A stretch of 64,000 bases of DNA from Durusdinium trenchii (lineage: Eukaryota > Sar > Dinophyceae > Suessiales > Symbiodiniaceae): the NCBI GenBank assembly GCA_963970005.1, contig CAXAMN010003547.1, positions 180,816 through 244,815 on the forward strand, read 5' to 3'. The notes below the pieces were generated by a model that was not told the DNA's origin, searched no databases, and saw nothing but the letters and a program-made list of their open reading frames with translations. The position numbers and the translations under genes were made by a program. This document shows, piece by piece, positions 54,289 through 64,000 of this stretch; the stretch's first letter is position 1, and each line of letters opens with the position of its first letter.

Positions 54289-55693
54289 TTATTCCCTGGC
54301 CTTGTCCCATTCCTGTGTGGCTTTCCAAAAGACTCGTAGCTCTTGCAGCTTGTTGCGCAGGTCCTCCATGCGCCGATTCGGAGGCCTGTCGTTGCTTCGA
54401 AGACAGCCATGACCCCAACCGTGCATGACGCACGACCACCTTAAATTGATACCTCCAGTCACCTAGATCGGTTGATTCATTCCAAGCTAAACTGATCTTA
54501 GAGTAGGGATTTGTAAAAAAAAGGACCCTGCTGGGTTGCCCAAGCAATCCCAACAAAAACCATGAAACCTTTGTTTTGGGTGGATCACTGTGAACTCACA
54601 TGAATTCAGCATGTCGGGCAGTCCATCCACCAGCAATCCGTCTGGAAGTGAACCAACACCAGGAACCCACCAGGTCATGCAGATCAGTTTTTCGGCATGC
54701 CCCTGCGGTCGCTAGACATGTCACAACACCAGTCTGGTGCGGCTTGTCGACACGTCGTGGTCGGAAGGAGCGGCAAGGGTCCAGCTGGTCGGCCCTGGTC
54801 GGCGAGATTTGGAAGTCATGATGGGTGGAAAGAGCTTCTGGACTTGCAATCAAATAGAGAGAGGTGTCCAGATGGAACATGTGGAACCCCTGCAAAGAAG
54901 CAACAAACATAGACCAAAACCATCCCAACCCCCAAGGGTGGTTAGAGGGTGTCTCTGATGAAAGTACAAATCCATTTAGCTTCCCTCAAAAAAAGAAGAG
55001 ATGAAGCTTACAAAGGTTGGACATCTGACAAAGGTTTCTCATCTTCTTTAGATCAAGAGACTCTCCAGCTGGCGATGGCGCTGCTCGAAGCCAGCCAGCA
55101 CTGAGTCCACATCATGGAAGAACCCAGGTCGCTTGAAGTTCCGGCCGAACTCGGCAGCCGCGTTCGGCAGTGGCCGTGACCACGGACATGTGGGACACGG
55201 TTTCAGTCTCACATTCTAAGAGTATCAAAATCAACTTGTGGAGATCGGACATGAAGACAGTACTCAAGTCAGGACTAGAGTTACCAGAGTCAGCATAAGT
55301 ATCCCTGAGTCTACTTCTAGTCTGACCTTCAAAAGCAACAAACACTGCACTGCAGAGAGTGTCCCGGACATCGGTACAGCAGTACATCGGTCGCCTGCTG
55401 TAAGTTGGAGTGAAGATGACGACTTTGCCTGCGCCAAAACTTCACTCAAGGCATCTCAACGTCTCAAGATGTCCAAAAGGCAACACATACACCGCAGAAC
55501 AGATTTAGCCAATCTTTGGAAGAAGCTCCTGGAATGGAATCACGAACACTTGAACCCCCTTTCTGACTGATGATTCGATGATGCTTGCTGGCTTTGAGTC
55601 GGTATTTCCCGAGGCCAACTCCGCAATTGGAGGGAGGAAACTCAGCAATTGTTTGGCCACCCCGAAAGCGAAAGCCGCATCGTCACATCGTAC
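54289..55693 (-). CDS. Exons of an unrecognised gene
   Basis: 55693-55589 is 35 codons exactly between AG|G and a GC donor (GCAAGC): CDDAAFAFGVAKQLLSFLPP then IAELASGNTDSKP. Near 55165-55070 a plausible exon reads FKRPGFFHDVDSVLAGFEQR. The last exon, 54385-54289, reads RRMEDLRNKLQELRVFWKAT then QEWDKARE and a stop. No family is recognised; the content is helical and charged. Exons between them, including one near 54690-54610, were not joined with confidence. Confidence 0.45.
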
Positions 55694-55884
55694 CTCTTCC
55701 AGCGACACGCGTGACTGGATCTAAAGGCGTGCAAGACATGTAGCGTGCCTCTTTGGTGGTCCACCTGATTGCTACCCCATGTGACAACCTCCAGACGTCG
55801 TGCTCCCCAAAAAACTTGGCCAGGCTGCTCTTCTATTGATTTATTCCACTCGTAGAGTGGGCCCCCCAATGTCCACCAAAACAC

Positions 55885-55995
55885 GACAATACAAGCAATG
55901 CGAGGCGGCAATTCGTGTTTTTTTTTGGTGTATATAACAAAACAATGAACAACAACACGGCCGAAACAGAGGCTCGCATTTTTTACATCACCGTC
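55885..55995. mobile_element. MITE-like inverted-repeat element, copy 1
   Basis: About 111 bp. The ends read GACAATACAAGCAATGCGAG and CTCGCATTTTTTACATCACC; the left end is degenerate. The interior is T-rich then A-rich, with AACAATGAACAACAACACGG shared with copy 2. No coding capacity. Confidence 0.6.
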
Positions 55996-55999
55996 TTGC

Positions 56000-57130
56000 T
56001 CGTTTCACGTCATGTTCGCATCGTTTCCATGCTTCAATTGAAGAAAGGTCCCCACAAAGCTTTAAAAACGTTTCTGGAACCAGCTTTATCTCAGAATACT
56101 AGACCGTGCTCACTTCGTGAAAGTGCGTCAGGGGCCCGAATCGCTGAAGCCACACAAGCATCAAAAATTTCACATCATGACAAATCCATCCCACTGAACT
56201 TTCGGGACATTGGTTTCCACTGGCAATGCAACCATTTTTGGATTCATCAAGATGGTGACGTGGACGGCACATCATTCTAGTTCACCAAGACTACCATCCC
56301 TACATATCATGTACCAAGTGATAACCCACTGACATTTGACATCGATAATTAAGGGTAACTCTGCCTTAGTCAGCGACGTCTGCGCGGGCGTGCCAGAGTG
56401 CAGGAGCCACGCACCTCGCGCGCCAAGATTAAGAACACAAGAAAAACGTTGAAATCCATGAATGTAGTAGATGAATGTGGTAGCCGAATGCGTGAAAAGT
56501 GACATCTAAGAAAGACTGAGCGTGAGAGGTGGAAAACCAGGTGAACTGGTGTCCAAAAAATTGATGCTTCCCTATACCACTTCTGACATTATTGTTTTTC
56601 TTCCAATATTGTATTTCAGTGCTTTGACTGCTGCAACATGTGCAGTGTACAGTACCTTGCATCTGGTTTTTGGAACCTGGCAGGCATGAAAACATGCATA
56701 AACATACACAGCTTTTTAGTGACTAGTCAGCTTCTTGGTATTACAGGTGAGACGATTCCCGGTGACACGAGTCCCAAGGACGCTTCTAGTTACTAGTCAG
56801 TAACTGTGTTATCCTTTCGTTATCGTTATGTTTTCATTCTCATGCCTCTATGCAAACAAGAGTTATCCGGAGCTACAAGCTTTTTTATGCTTCTTCATCT
56901 TCGAAACCAGTGGCTCATGTCTTTATTACCTATTTTGTCGGTTGCCTTCGAGCCATTGGTTTGCTTCAACTTCAGAGGAACTCTCAAAAACCTCCAAGAC
57001 AGCCAACCCTCTCGGGGATCTGTCTGTTCTGAGATAGCTCCCAGAACAATGCATATGTCAGATTCCGTCATCTCTGGCTGCTCCTGGATTCGTTTCATTC
57101 AAAGATGGCCCTCCGAGTTCCACCTAGACA
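56000..57130. other. No supported exon
   Basis: AT-richer intergenic sequence. Open frames are short and hydrophobic or lysine-poor, with no AG|G-bounded exon recognised. Confidence 0.4.
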
Positions 57131-57132
57131 CT

Positions 57133-57238
57133 ACGATGCAAGAAATGCGGGGGGGCCATTCGCGTTCTTTTTTCTTTAACATACGACAACAATGAACACT
57201 ACTACGGCCCAAAGAGGGACTCGCATTTCTTACATCGT
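57133..57238. mobile_element. MITE-like inverted-repeat element, copy 2
   Basis: About 106 bp. The left arm ACGATGCAAGAAATGCG (57133-57149) and right arm CGCATTTCTTACATCGT (57222-57238) are inverted repeats matching at 16 of 17 positions. The interior resembles copy 1. Confidence 0.75.
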
Positions 57239-57939
57239 CTATCTTTTGTTATATCATCTTTGCATCCTTTTAATACTCGAAGACAAAATTTCTTCAGCGG
57301 ACTTAAAACTATGTTTTGTACACATCCATGAAAGTGGTACCCGAAAGTGGCGCCTAGACCCTAGACCGTGGTCATTCCATCCATGATATTCCGTTTTAGA
57401 CCACCCAACACTCAAAATTTGGTCTTTTCCCGGACTTCAACCTGAAAATCTCACGCAGAACCAAACGAAAGTCGAGCTGTGCCTGCATCCGTGTCTCGCA
57501 GCCACTGTTTTCGGCTCTTTGCTCAGCTTCCTGCACCTGCATCACTGCGTAGCAAACGACCGTTTGAGCTTCAGACTACCGTGCTTCACTAAGTTGAAAC
57601 ACCCTTCTTTATTGCGTACACAAAAACCGCCACTTTCAGGCAACAGCAGTTCAATGCACCACCCTCTCCGTCAGCAACGACTCCGCTCTTCCCCGATATT
57701 TTCGAGCAAAGCTAGCACTGATCTCGCCATTAACTAACTGTGCATAATCTCAATCACTGGCGTCTCAGCGCTTTGCCACAGCGTTCGCTGTTGTTCTTCT
57801 CCATTTCCAGTGTGCATTTCATCCTTTTCCCGGACGACAACTCTTCCTGACACCGTGGTGCATCTTATGACTTGACTTCATAACTTTCGACCTAGTCCCT
57901 CTTCTTCTCGTTTGTACTTCCAGTCACAACATGTCACAA

Positions 57940-58700
57940 CCCATTCCATCCAACTGCGCGCTCTGACTTCGCTCTCGTTCTGTTCGGATGCCTGTATCAC
58001 TGATGGTCTGTCGGGTCCATCAATTGCATCCACGCACGACGCACGAGCCGTGATCGCTCTATGCATAAAATTGCCTTGCGCTCGACGCCGCTGCTCAGAG
58101 GCAACAACGCGGCGCAGAGCCAGAACGGATGACTTCCTTCATTACCTCCAACGTAGTAGCTTTGCTCTTGCTTTTGCTTTTCTTCACAACCTGCTTCATC
58201 CAACTGAACGCTCTGACTCTACACTGGTTTTCTTTTAACATGCCTGTATCAGTGATGGTCTGTCGGGTCCATCAGCTGCATCCATGCAAGGTGCACGAGC
58301 CGTGACCACTCCACACTTAAATTGGCTGCATGGTGCACGAGCAGTGGTCGCTCTATGCTTTAATTAACTTGCGTTTGATGCCCGTGCATAAACACAACAA
58401 TGCGGCGCAGAGCCAGACTCGATGCACTGCTTCATAACTTTCTACATAATAGCTCTGCTCTTGCTTTTCCTTCGATTGACCACCTGTTTCATCTAAGTGG
58501 ACACTCTGGCTCTGCCCTCGCTCTGTTTAGATGCCTGTATCAGTGATGGTCTGTCGCGTCCATCAGCTGCATTCATGCATGGTGCACCAACAGTGGTCCT
58601 TCCACGCTTAAAGCTGCTTGCCTTCGACACTCGGCACAGAAGCAACATCACGCCACAAAGCCGGAACGGAACATTGCTGGCAATCATGGACCATGTTTCC
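57940..58700. repeat. Tandem repeat, about 250-290 bp unit, three copies
   Basis: Units share TGATGGTCTGTCGGGTCCAT at about 58001, 58252 and 58543, then GCACGAGC, a histone-like stretch free of codons, and CAACAATGCGGCGCAGAGCC-type sequence. The copies are diverged. Confidence 0.8.
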
Positions 58701-59116
58701 CCGGCGCCGCAACCAAGCTCTCTTTCTCAGGCCACTTACCTTTAGCTAACAATCTCCCTATTCCGGGAAACACGACCTTGAAACGTACCCATCTCCGCAC
58801 GTCAGCGCCGGCCGTGTAGCTGTATCAGCACGTCATTCGCGCGCTTCGCTATCGTCCTCTTTTATGCACCTTACCCGCAATCCACTAGCTTAGATCTTCG
58901 ATGACCGCTCTAATACGGCCATGCCTTGGAACGCGGCCAGCCGACGCCTCTTTTGACTGCCTCCTCGGCCAACTTGTGGAGGCCACTCACACATAAACAA
59001 TTATATCACAATACAAGCTGCATGCACCAATGTGTGACTTCAAACGCTTAACACAGCTAACTCTCAATATACATATACAGTAAAGCTGCAATAGATATTT
59101 CTATCATCAATTGCCA

Positions 59117-62100
59117 TCACCATTGCCCCTTTCGATTTTGCGCGCCTTCTCCAATCCACCCCATCAACGTGCCCACCATCTCTGGCATCTTCGCATGACT
59201 GGCGCTTGCCACCGTAGCCTGCGCAGCTCGTTCCGCTTTCAATGCATCATCTTGTGCAACCTCGGCAGCAGGATACGAGCTTCTTCTCCGAGTTTTCTCC
59301 CTTGCATTCCTTATCGACATACTGCTTTCCCAAAACCCCTTGCCTGCTGGGTGTGCTCCGTCTCTGTCAAAGCACGCGCAGTCCCGAGAACTTGCAGGGC
59401 AGTCAACACGGTCTCCGTATTCTGGTCGCTGCGCAGGCGAATGTAAATCGTACGCTTGCTCCTCGCACGCACCTTATAAATCTCCTCCGCGCGGCCCAAG
59501 CACACAAAGATTACACACGAACCCAACCTTCGTAGACAAACCGGAATCGAAAGCATGTGCACCGAACGTCACCATGAATGCCAAATCTCCACGTTTTATT
59601 TTTTCTGTATCCCTTGCAAGCCAAACCCGACCCAGGACCGCGCTATCCTCCACCTGATTCATCACAGCCAGCTCGACTAACTGCTTCGCTTGTTCGTGCT
59701 GCGCACCATGCTCCAATGCGCGCTCCGGGGCTAAATGCAAAAGCAACGACGCCATGCCGAGTTCCACCGCCGAAGTTGGGCTCCTAACTTAACAATGGCC
59801 GCTGGTGGATAACCACCTTGCCATACACCCATGCTTGTCACCATTCTCACATCCACCTCACAACGACCCAACCACCACATCAGCAATGTTTCTGGTGACA
59901 ACTACCCTTGACTTCATCCTTGGAAGCTGCATAGTGGCCATTGATTATATACAATGCTATTAATAGATATATGTATATACAACCTATGTCCTTTCTTCAT
60001 TTCTGCGCAACTAAGAGTTCATGTACAAGAGCTGCCTTATCATCTCCCGATTCTTGCCCAACAGAAAAACACCGGAATCCGGGGCTCCGGTGACACGCCT
60101 CTTCGACATTTCTTCTACGATCACGTACGTGGTGTGCTTGTACAACTTGCGCACGTTGATCACTTCGGCCGCCTGCATCTCGCACGGTGTTCCAGTGGCT
60201 GCAACGCGAGTAAGTCAACAATTCCACAGAAAGGAACGAAAAAGCAGGACTTAGAAAACATTCCACCTTTTAGAACAGCTCCTCTACACTACAAATCTAC
60301 GGCCTGTCGGTACAATATGTGGTCGCAGTATCACAGTCACGCTACCTCTCCGTCCACAGATTGCTATGCCACGAATGGTGGTTGGTATTTTATTCAAAGG
60401 TACGTTCTATTCCAATTACTTCTTACACAGCGCCTCGCTTGCAATCAATCAAAATTACCGTGTTCCGAAAGGCGTACATACAAAATTGTAACCTCTCTTG
60501 CAGACATTACATTTACTGCACTGCCATATTCTCCAGCAAACCTTCTTCCACCTCCTTCTGATTCTCCGTAAATAACTGAGAGCAAACGTAAAATTCATCA
60601 CGGCCTATCCAAATTATTGCGGTACCCAGTCTTTCTAAAAACTAAAGAACATAAAAGAACCACAGCATCCATACCTGCAAAACACCTCTCCGAATAGGCA
60701 GGCCTTGGATGCTGATACTCGTCGCATCCCTCAACTCTGGCTCCAGCTTTCCCTCTTCTCCACGAAGCCTCGGTTAAAAGATATTGGCCGGTCGTTTTTG
60801 CGTACGAAGCAAAACCTCGCCTTGCAGCCGGAACTTGGTAATGAAAACTTGCAAGAGCTGCTGCTTGGCCCTCCCTGTAGCTAACTTTTGCGGTTGCGTC
60901 TGCCAAACGAGGTTGATCCAGTCAAGGAAGTCAATCGAGTAATTGTCTTAAACTTTCTAGCACTTCTTCATAGGACATGTCACCCCCAACTAACGTAACA
61001 ACACGGTGATGCGAGAAATGCGCGCTGGGCAGGCACGTTCTTGTTTTTCGAAACTTACATAAAAAGGGAACACAAATTACCGTCCAAATAGGAGCGCGCA
61101 TTTCTTACATCACCCTTTCTCCGTCTTCAATACTTCGATCAAACAATGGTCTCCACAAACATTCATAAACTTTCCATAAGCCTAGAGGATCTATTGCTGC
61201 CCTTTGGGGCGCGTTTCGTTGTTTGGCAGCGTTGAGCTTCTTTTGTTGATATTGCTGTTAGAAGGCTTGCATACCCACGCTGCACAGGATACTGTTTTGT
61301 TGCACACCATACCGCTTGCGTGTCCACTGCAGATGTTCATGGCTGTGCCATTGGGCCATGGTTTTCTATTGTTCTTGGGTTTTGAGCGCTGGCTCACCCA
61401 CTGCGCGCTACACAACAGACCTTCTCACGCTAACCAAACGAAAAATTAAGGATGAATTGTGGCAGTGTTTTCTGTCATTCTGTTGTATTTTACAACAGAA
61501 CACCAAAAGAGGAGAGGGGCAGCTCCTTCTGCTCTTTTTTTGTTTGTTTTTGGAGTGGGAAGAAGAGGAAACTTGGGATTGGCATCCCTTTTTGTGTTGT
61601 AGATATTTTTTGCCACGGTGGGAGGTGCAAGGAAGCAGTGGTCACCTTCAATTTCTGAAAAGTTTCCTCTTGGGAACCTAGCATGTGCGTTTTGGTGGGG
61701 ATATTTATATGGATGTTTCCGGCTTTCCTCGTAACTTCGCTTGCGCTCACGCACCCTCGGTCGAGCTCAGGCGTGAGGGTTGTTTGTGTAATTATAGAAC
61801 TAATGATGTAAAGCAGTGCTGTCACGCACAGTGGAGTGCAGCAGACAGCGTCTCCTGGCAGTGGGGTGTCAGCTTAACCGCCCTTGGCTCAAATGAACCT
61901 CCTGTTCGCACTAGCTGCACACCAGACATATAGCGGTACGAACCTAAGTTGACAAAACATATGCGAATGAAAACCAATAGTAGCAGCACTGTCTCCTTAC
62001 TCTTGGCCTGCTGTCACCCATCTACTTGCAGCGATACATCTCAGTTATAACTTCTTGTGTCTTCATAAACATGTGCACCTCTCGATGTCAGCATGCACAT

Positions 62101-64000
62101 GAATACAACCCTTAAAAGTTTTTGCCCTCAGTCTCACTCAACCGGGTACCTGCGCTTCGCTCGTTGGCACCCATGTACCGCTTAGCTTCGGAGTTGCAAG
62201 GGTCGCTGCCAAGATGATATTGAAGATAACGTCGACCGGCTCCACACCGCGCCTCGGCTTCGCTCGCATCACACGGATTCGCCGCTTCGTCCTACTTTCT
62301 CCACTGCTCCTCTATAAAAAACTTACGCACTTTTACATCACGGAACTGAACACAACTTTTTTGTCAAAGGTACTTCTGTCAATACAGGTTTTCCGCTTTC
62401 TTTTACATCCCAGGACTCAACACAACTTCTTTATCGAAGAAACCTGTAGTAACGTTCTTTGTTTTTCAGTCGCTGTCAATTGCAGTCCCCCACCCTCTAC
62501 GATGCGCTTGCACAAGTTTCGCCTATTTCAACAACCATGAGAGGCAACTCTCCACGCCGGACAGCGACTTGAATTTGTCACTGCCCAAGCAACAGTGACT
62601 CCAGCTTCGTTCTGCGCGCAAGGCATGTAGGCCAGTTGTACGGCTGATCCATGTTCATCCGCCCAGCGAGCATCTGGAAACAACGCCCCCACTAGCAGTA
62701 ACCATCAGTTGTTTTCAAAACGTCCAGAAAACACTCTAGTCTGGACACAACACCCCCACTTGATCTTCCATCACCACGTTAGTATGAAAGAATACAAACG
62801 AGTAAATCTCTTACTTCTGACTTGTCTGACCAGAGTGAAAATACTCAAAACCCGGTGCCACACTGCCGTAGTTCATGTCTCGAACAATTCATCTCTGCCA
62901 AAGATGTTCGAGCCGCACCTTGTGTACCCGTAGCGATGCCCGGTCCAATTGCCAGGTCCACTGCAAGATCTTCTTCTGCTGAAAGGCCGGAGATCGGAGG
63001 ACATCCAGAGCGCCACGGCGGAGTGGCATCCGCTCAGGAACGAACAAGCGCACGAACCGCACACATTGCGCTTCAAAGAACGACAACGCCTCACCACATG
63101 AGATTTCAAGTACAACATAGGTGGGGTTGTCGAAAGAATACCGCAGCTATCAGACTGTGCAAGCTCTTGCAAACGATGAACTTGACCCTCCCTATCCCTA
63201 TCCCTCTCTTCTGGGTAGCCACCGTTGACCCAGTGACCATCCTGCGTCTAGCAACATCTTGCGCAACCGTGAATCGAAACCGGTTTCACGAATGCTCTGA
63301 CTGAAATGCGGCCAGAATGCCTGCTCAAACCAAGCTTCCGCCTCAAACGCATCGCCGAAGCAGCCACGACGTCGGCGACATGCACCCTTTGGCAGGGGCA
63401 AGCCGCACACTGACGCAAACTCTTGCACGAGATCTCTGTATGACTCGTCACCCATGGAAGTCCGCAGCTTCGCGCTCAACGAGTGATACTTCCGCAGCTC
63501 ACGCATGGCGTGTTCCACTGTTTGGAAGCCGATCAGTGTTCACCACGCCTCACCCAGATGATGCGCTGCCACCTGCCGGAAGCGCCGCGCGAGCTCCAAG
63601 TACAGTGGCACAACCTAAGTCTGAAGTCATCTCTGTTCGAGGCGTTATATGACTTGGCTTTGATGTCAGGCCATCCACAACGATCTTTACACTACACTGC
63701 ACCAAGGAGCTTTCACAATGATTATATATATTTATAGACAGACCCACCCCAATGTATGTCAGATTCTGTCAGTATAGCGCCCATGGAGTGTCTGCATCAT
63801 AAGTTCTTCACATTGAATATCTATGTACAGGCCCCTTGCTTGCCAAGATACTCGGCAAGTCGGCGGCTCCCTCTTCTCAGGGCGCTCACCCAACAGCTGC
63901 CACGTGCAACGCCAGGTGCCCGGCCCCAGTGTCAGCAACGGACCGCACGCGAAGCCTGCCTGTTGCAGGATACGCAGCGACAGCAGCCGCGGGAAGCACT
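59117..64000 (-). CDS. Unrecognised multi-exon gene, 5' end beyond the window
   Basis: Exons (minus): ~64000-63885 (LLSLRILQQAGFACGPLLTL), 63614-63554 (VPLYLELARRFRQVAAHHL), 63517-~63235 (EHAMRELRKYHSLSAKLRT..), 63089-62962 (SFFEAQCVRFVRLFVPERMP), ~60890-60690 (SFHYQVPAARRGFASYAKTT), 60172-60036 (AAEVINVRKLYKHTTYVIVE), 59783-59528 (ELGMASLLLHLAPERALEHG), 59484-59344 (EIYKVRARSKRTIYIRLRSD) and 59260-59117 with a stop. The last four junctions keep phase and exact length: 45 codons plus 2 bases, 1 base plus 85 codons, 47 codons, 47 codons plus stop. Donors are GC, GT and GC; acceptors AG|G. The 59527-59485 intron is only 43 bases. The protein is helical with a basic strand-rich section near the end. 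I do not recognise a family, and exons between 62962 and 60890 may be missing. Confidence 0.6.
59344..59484 (-). CDS. Exon, 47 codons, second to last of the right-end gene
   Basis: EIYKVRARSKRTIYIRLRSD followed by QNTETVLTALQVLGTARALT, ending TEHTQQ at a GC donor (GCAAGG). Basic strand then helix; it could be a nucleic-acid-binding alpha/beta unit, but this is a guess from composition. Confidence 0.65.
59528..59783 (-). CDS. Exon, 85 codons, of the right-end gene
   Basis: SPTSAVELGMASLLLHLAPE, then a helical EHGAQHEQAKQLVELAVMNQ and KIKRGDLAFMVTFGAHAFDS, ending LSTK at GT. The one-base start completes an Arg codon from 60036. Confidence 0.65.
61005..61114. mobile_element. MITE-like inverted-repeat element, copy 3
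   Basis: About 110 bp. The arms GGTGATGCGAGAAATGCGCG (from 61005) and CGCGCATTTCTTACATCACC (to 61114) are near-perfect inverted repeats (20 of 22 positions over the full arms). Confidence 0.75.
61120..62880. other. No supported exon
   Basis: Short frames only. It may be an intron of the right-end gene (between 62962 and ~60890), because exons on either side are on the same strand. Confidence 0.4.

Overview
This window looks like nuclear DNA of a dinoflagellate, most likely Symbiodiniaceae; that placement is inferred, not tested by search. The reasons are very small exons in large introns, acceptors that are almost always AG followed by an exonic G, frequent GC and GA donors beside GT, many short tandem and dispersed repeats, and genes that all lie on the minus strand. 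The protein families recognised (enolase, MSH5, EF-hand, PAN/Apple, OTU, ASCH, C5 methyltransferase fold) are all eukaryote-compatible. I saw no prokaryotic operon, phage, CRISPR, rRNA or tRNA.

Layout, read along the minus strand from right to left. (1) 64.0-59.1 kb: 3' part of an unrecognised multi-exon gene whose 5' end is outside the window. Tandem repeats and three small inverted-repeat elements (MITE-like) lie around it. (2) 55.7-54.3 kb: exons of another unrecognised gene. (3) 51.8-50.3 kb: exons that splice into a PAN/Apple-like cysteine domain. (4) 48.6-43.1 kb: an EF-hand protein with a 28-nt microexon, followed by further in-phase exons of unknown function. (5) 41.6-35.5 kb: a chain of small exons of one or two unrecognised genes. 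(6) 35.5-14.8 kb: a nearly complete MSH5 gene (meiotic MutS homologue), for which about 26 exons could be placed and most splice phases checked. Its large intron after the Walker A exon holds a complete, intronless enolase gene (19092-17773) on the same strand. (7) 14.8-9.3 kb: weak exon candidates only. (8) 4.1-0.6 kb: a gene joining a C5-cytosine-methyltransferase-like domain, an OTU-like protease domain and an ASCH-like domain.

Working together: enolase is housekeeping glycolysis and MSH5 is meiotic recombination, and nothing suggests a shared pathway. The array is best read as a unidirectional gene array. The exon models come from reading the sequence by eye and checking that phases and lengths join; boundaries marked tentative were not resolved. 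No database search was available.
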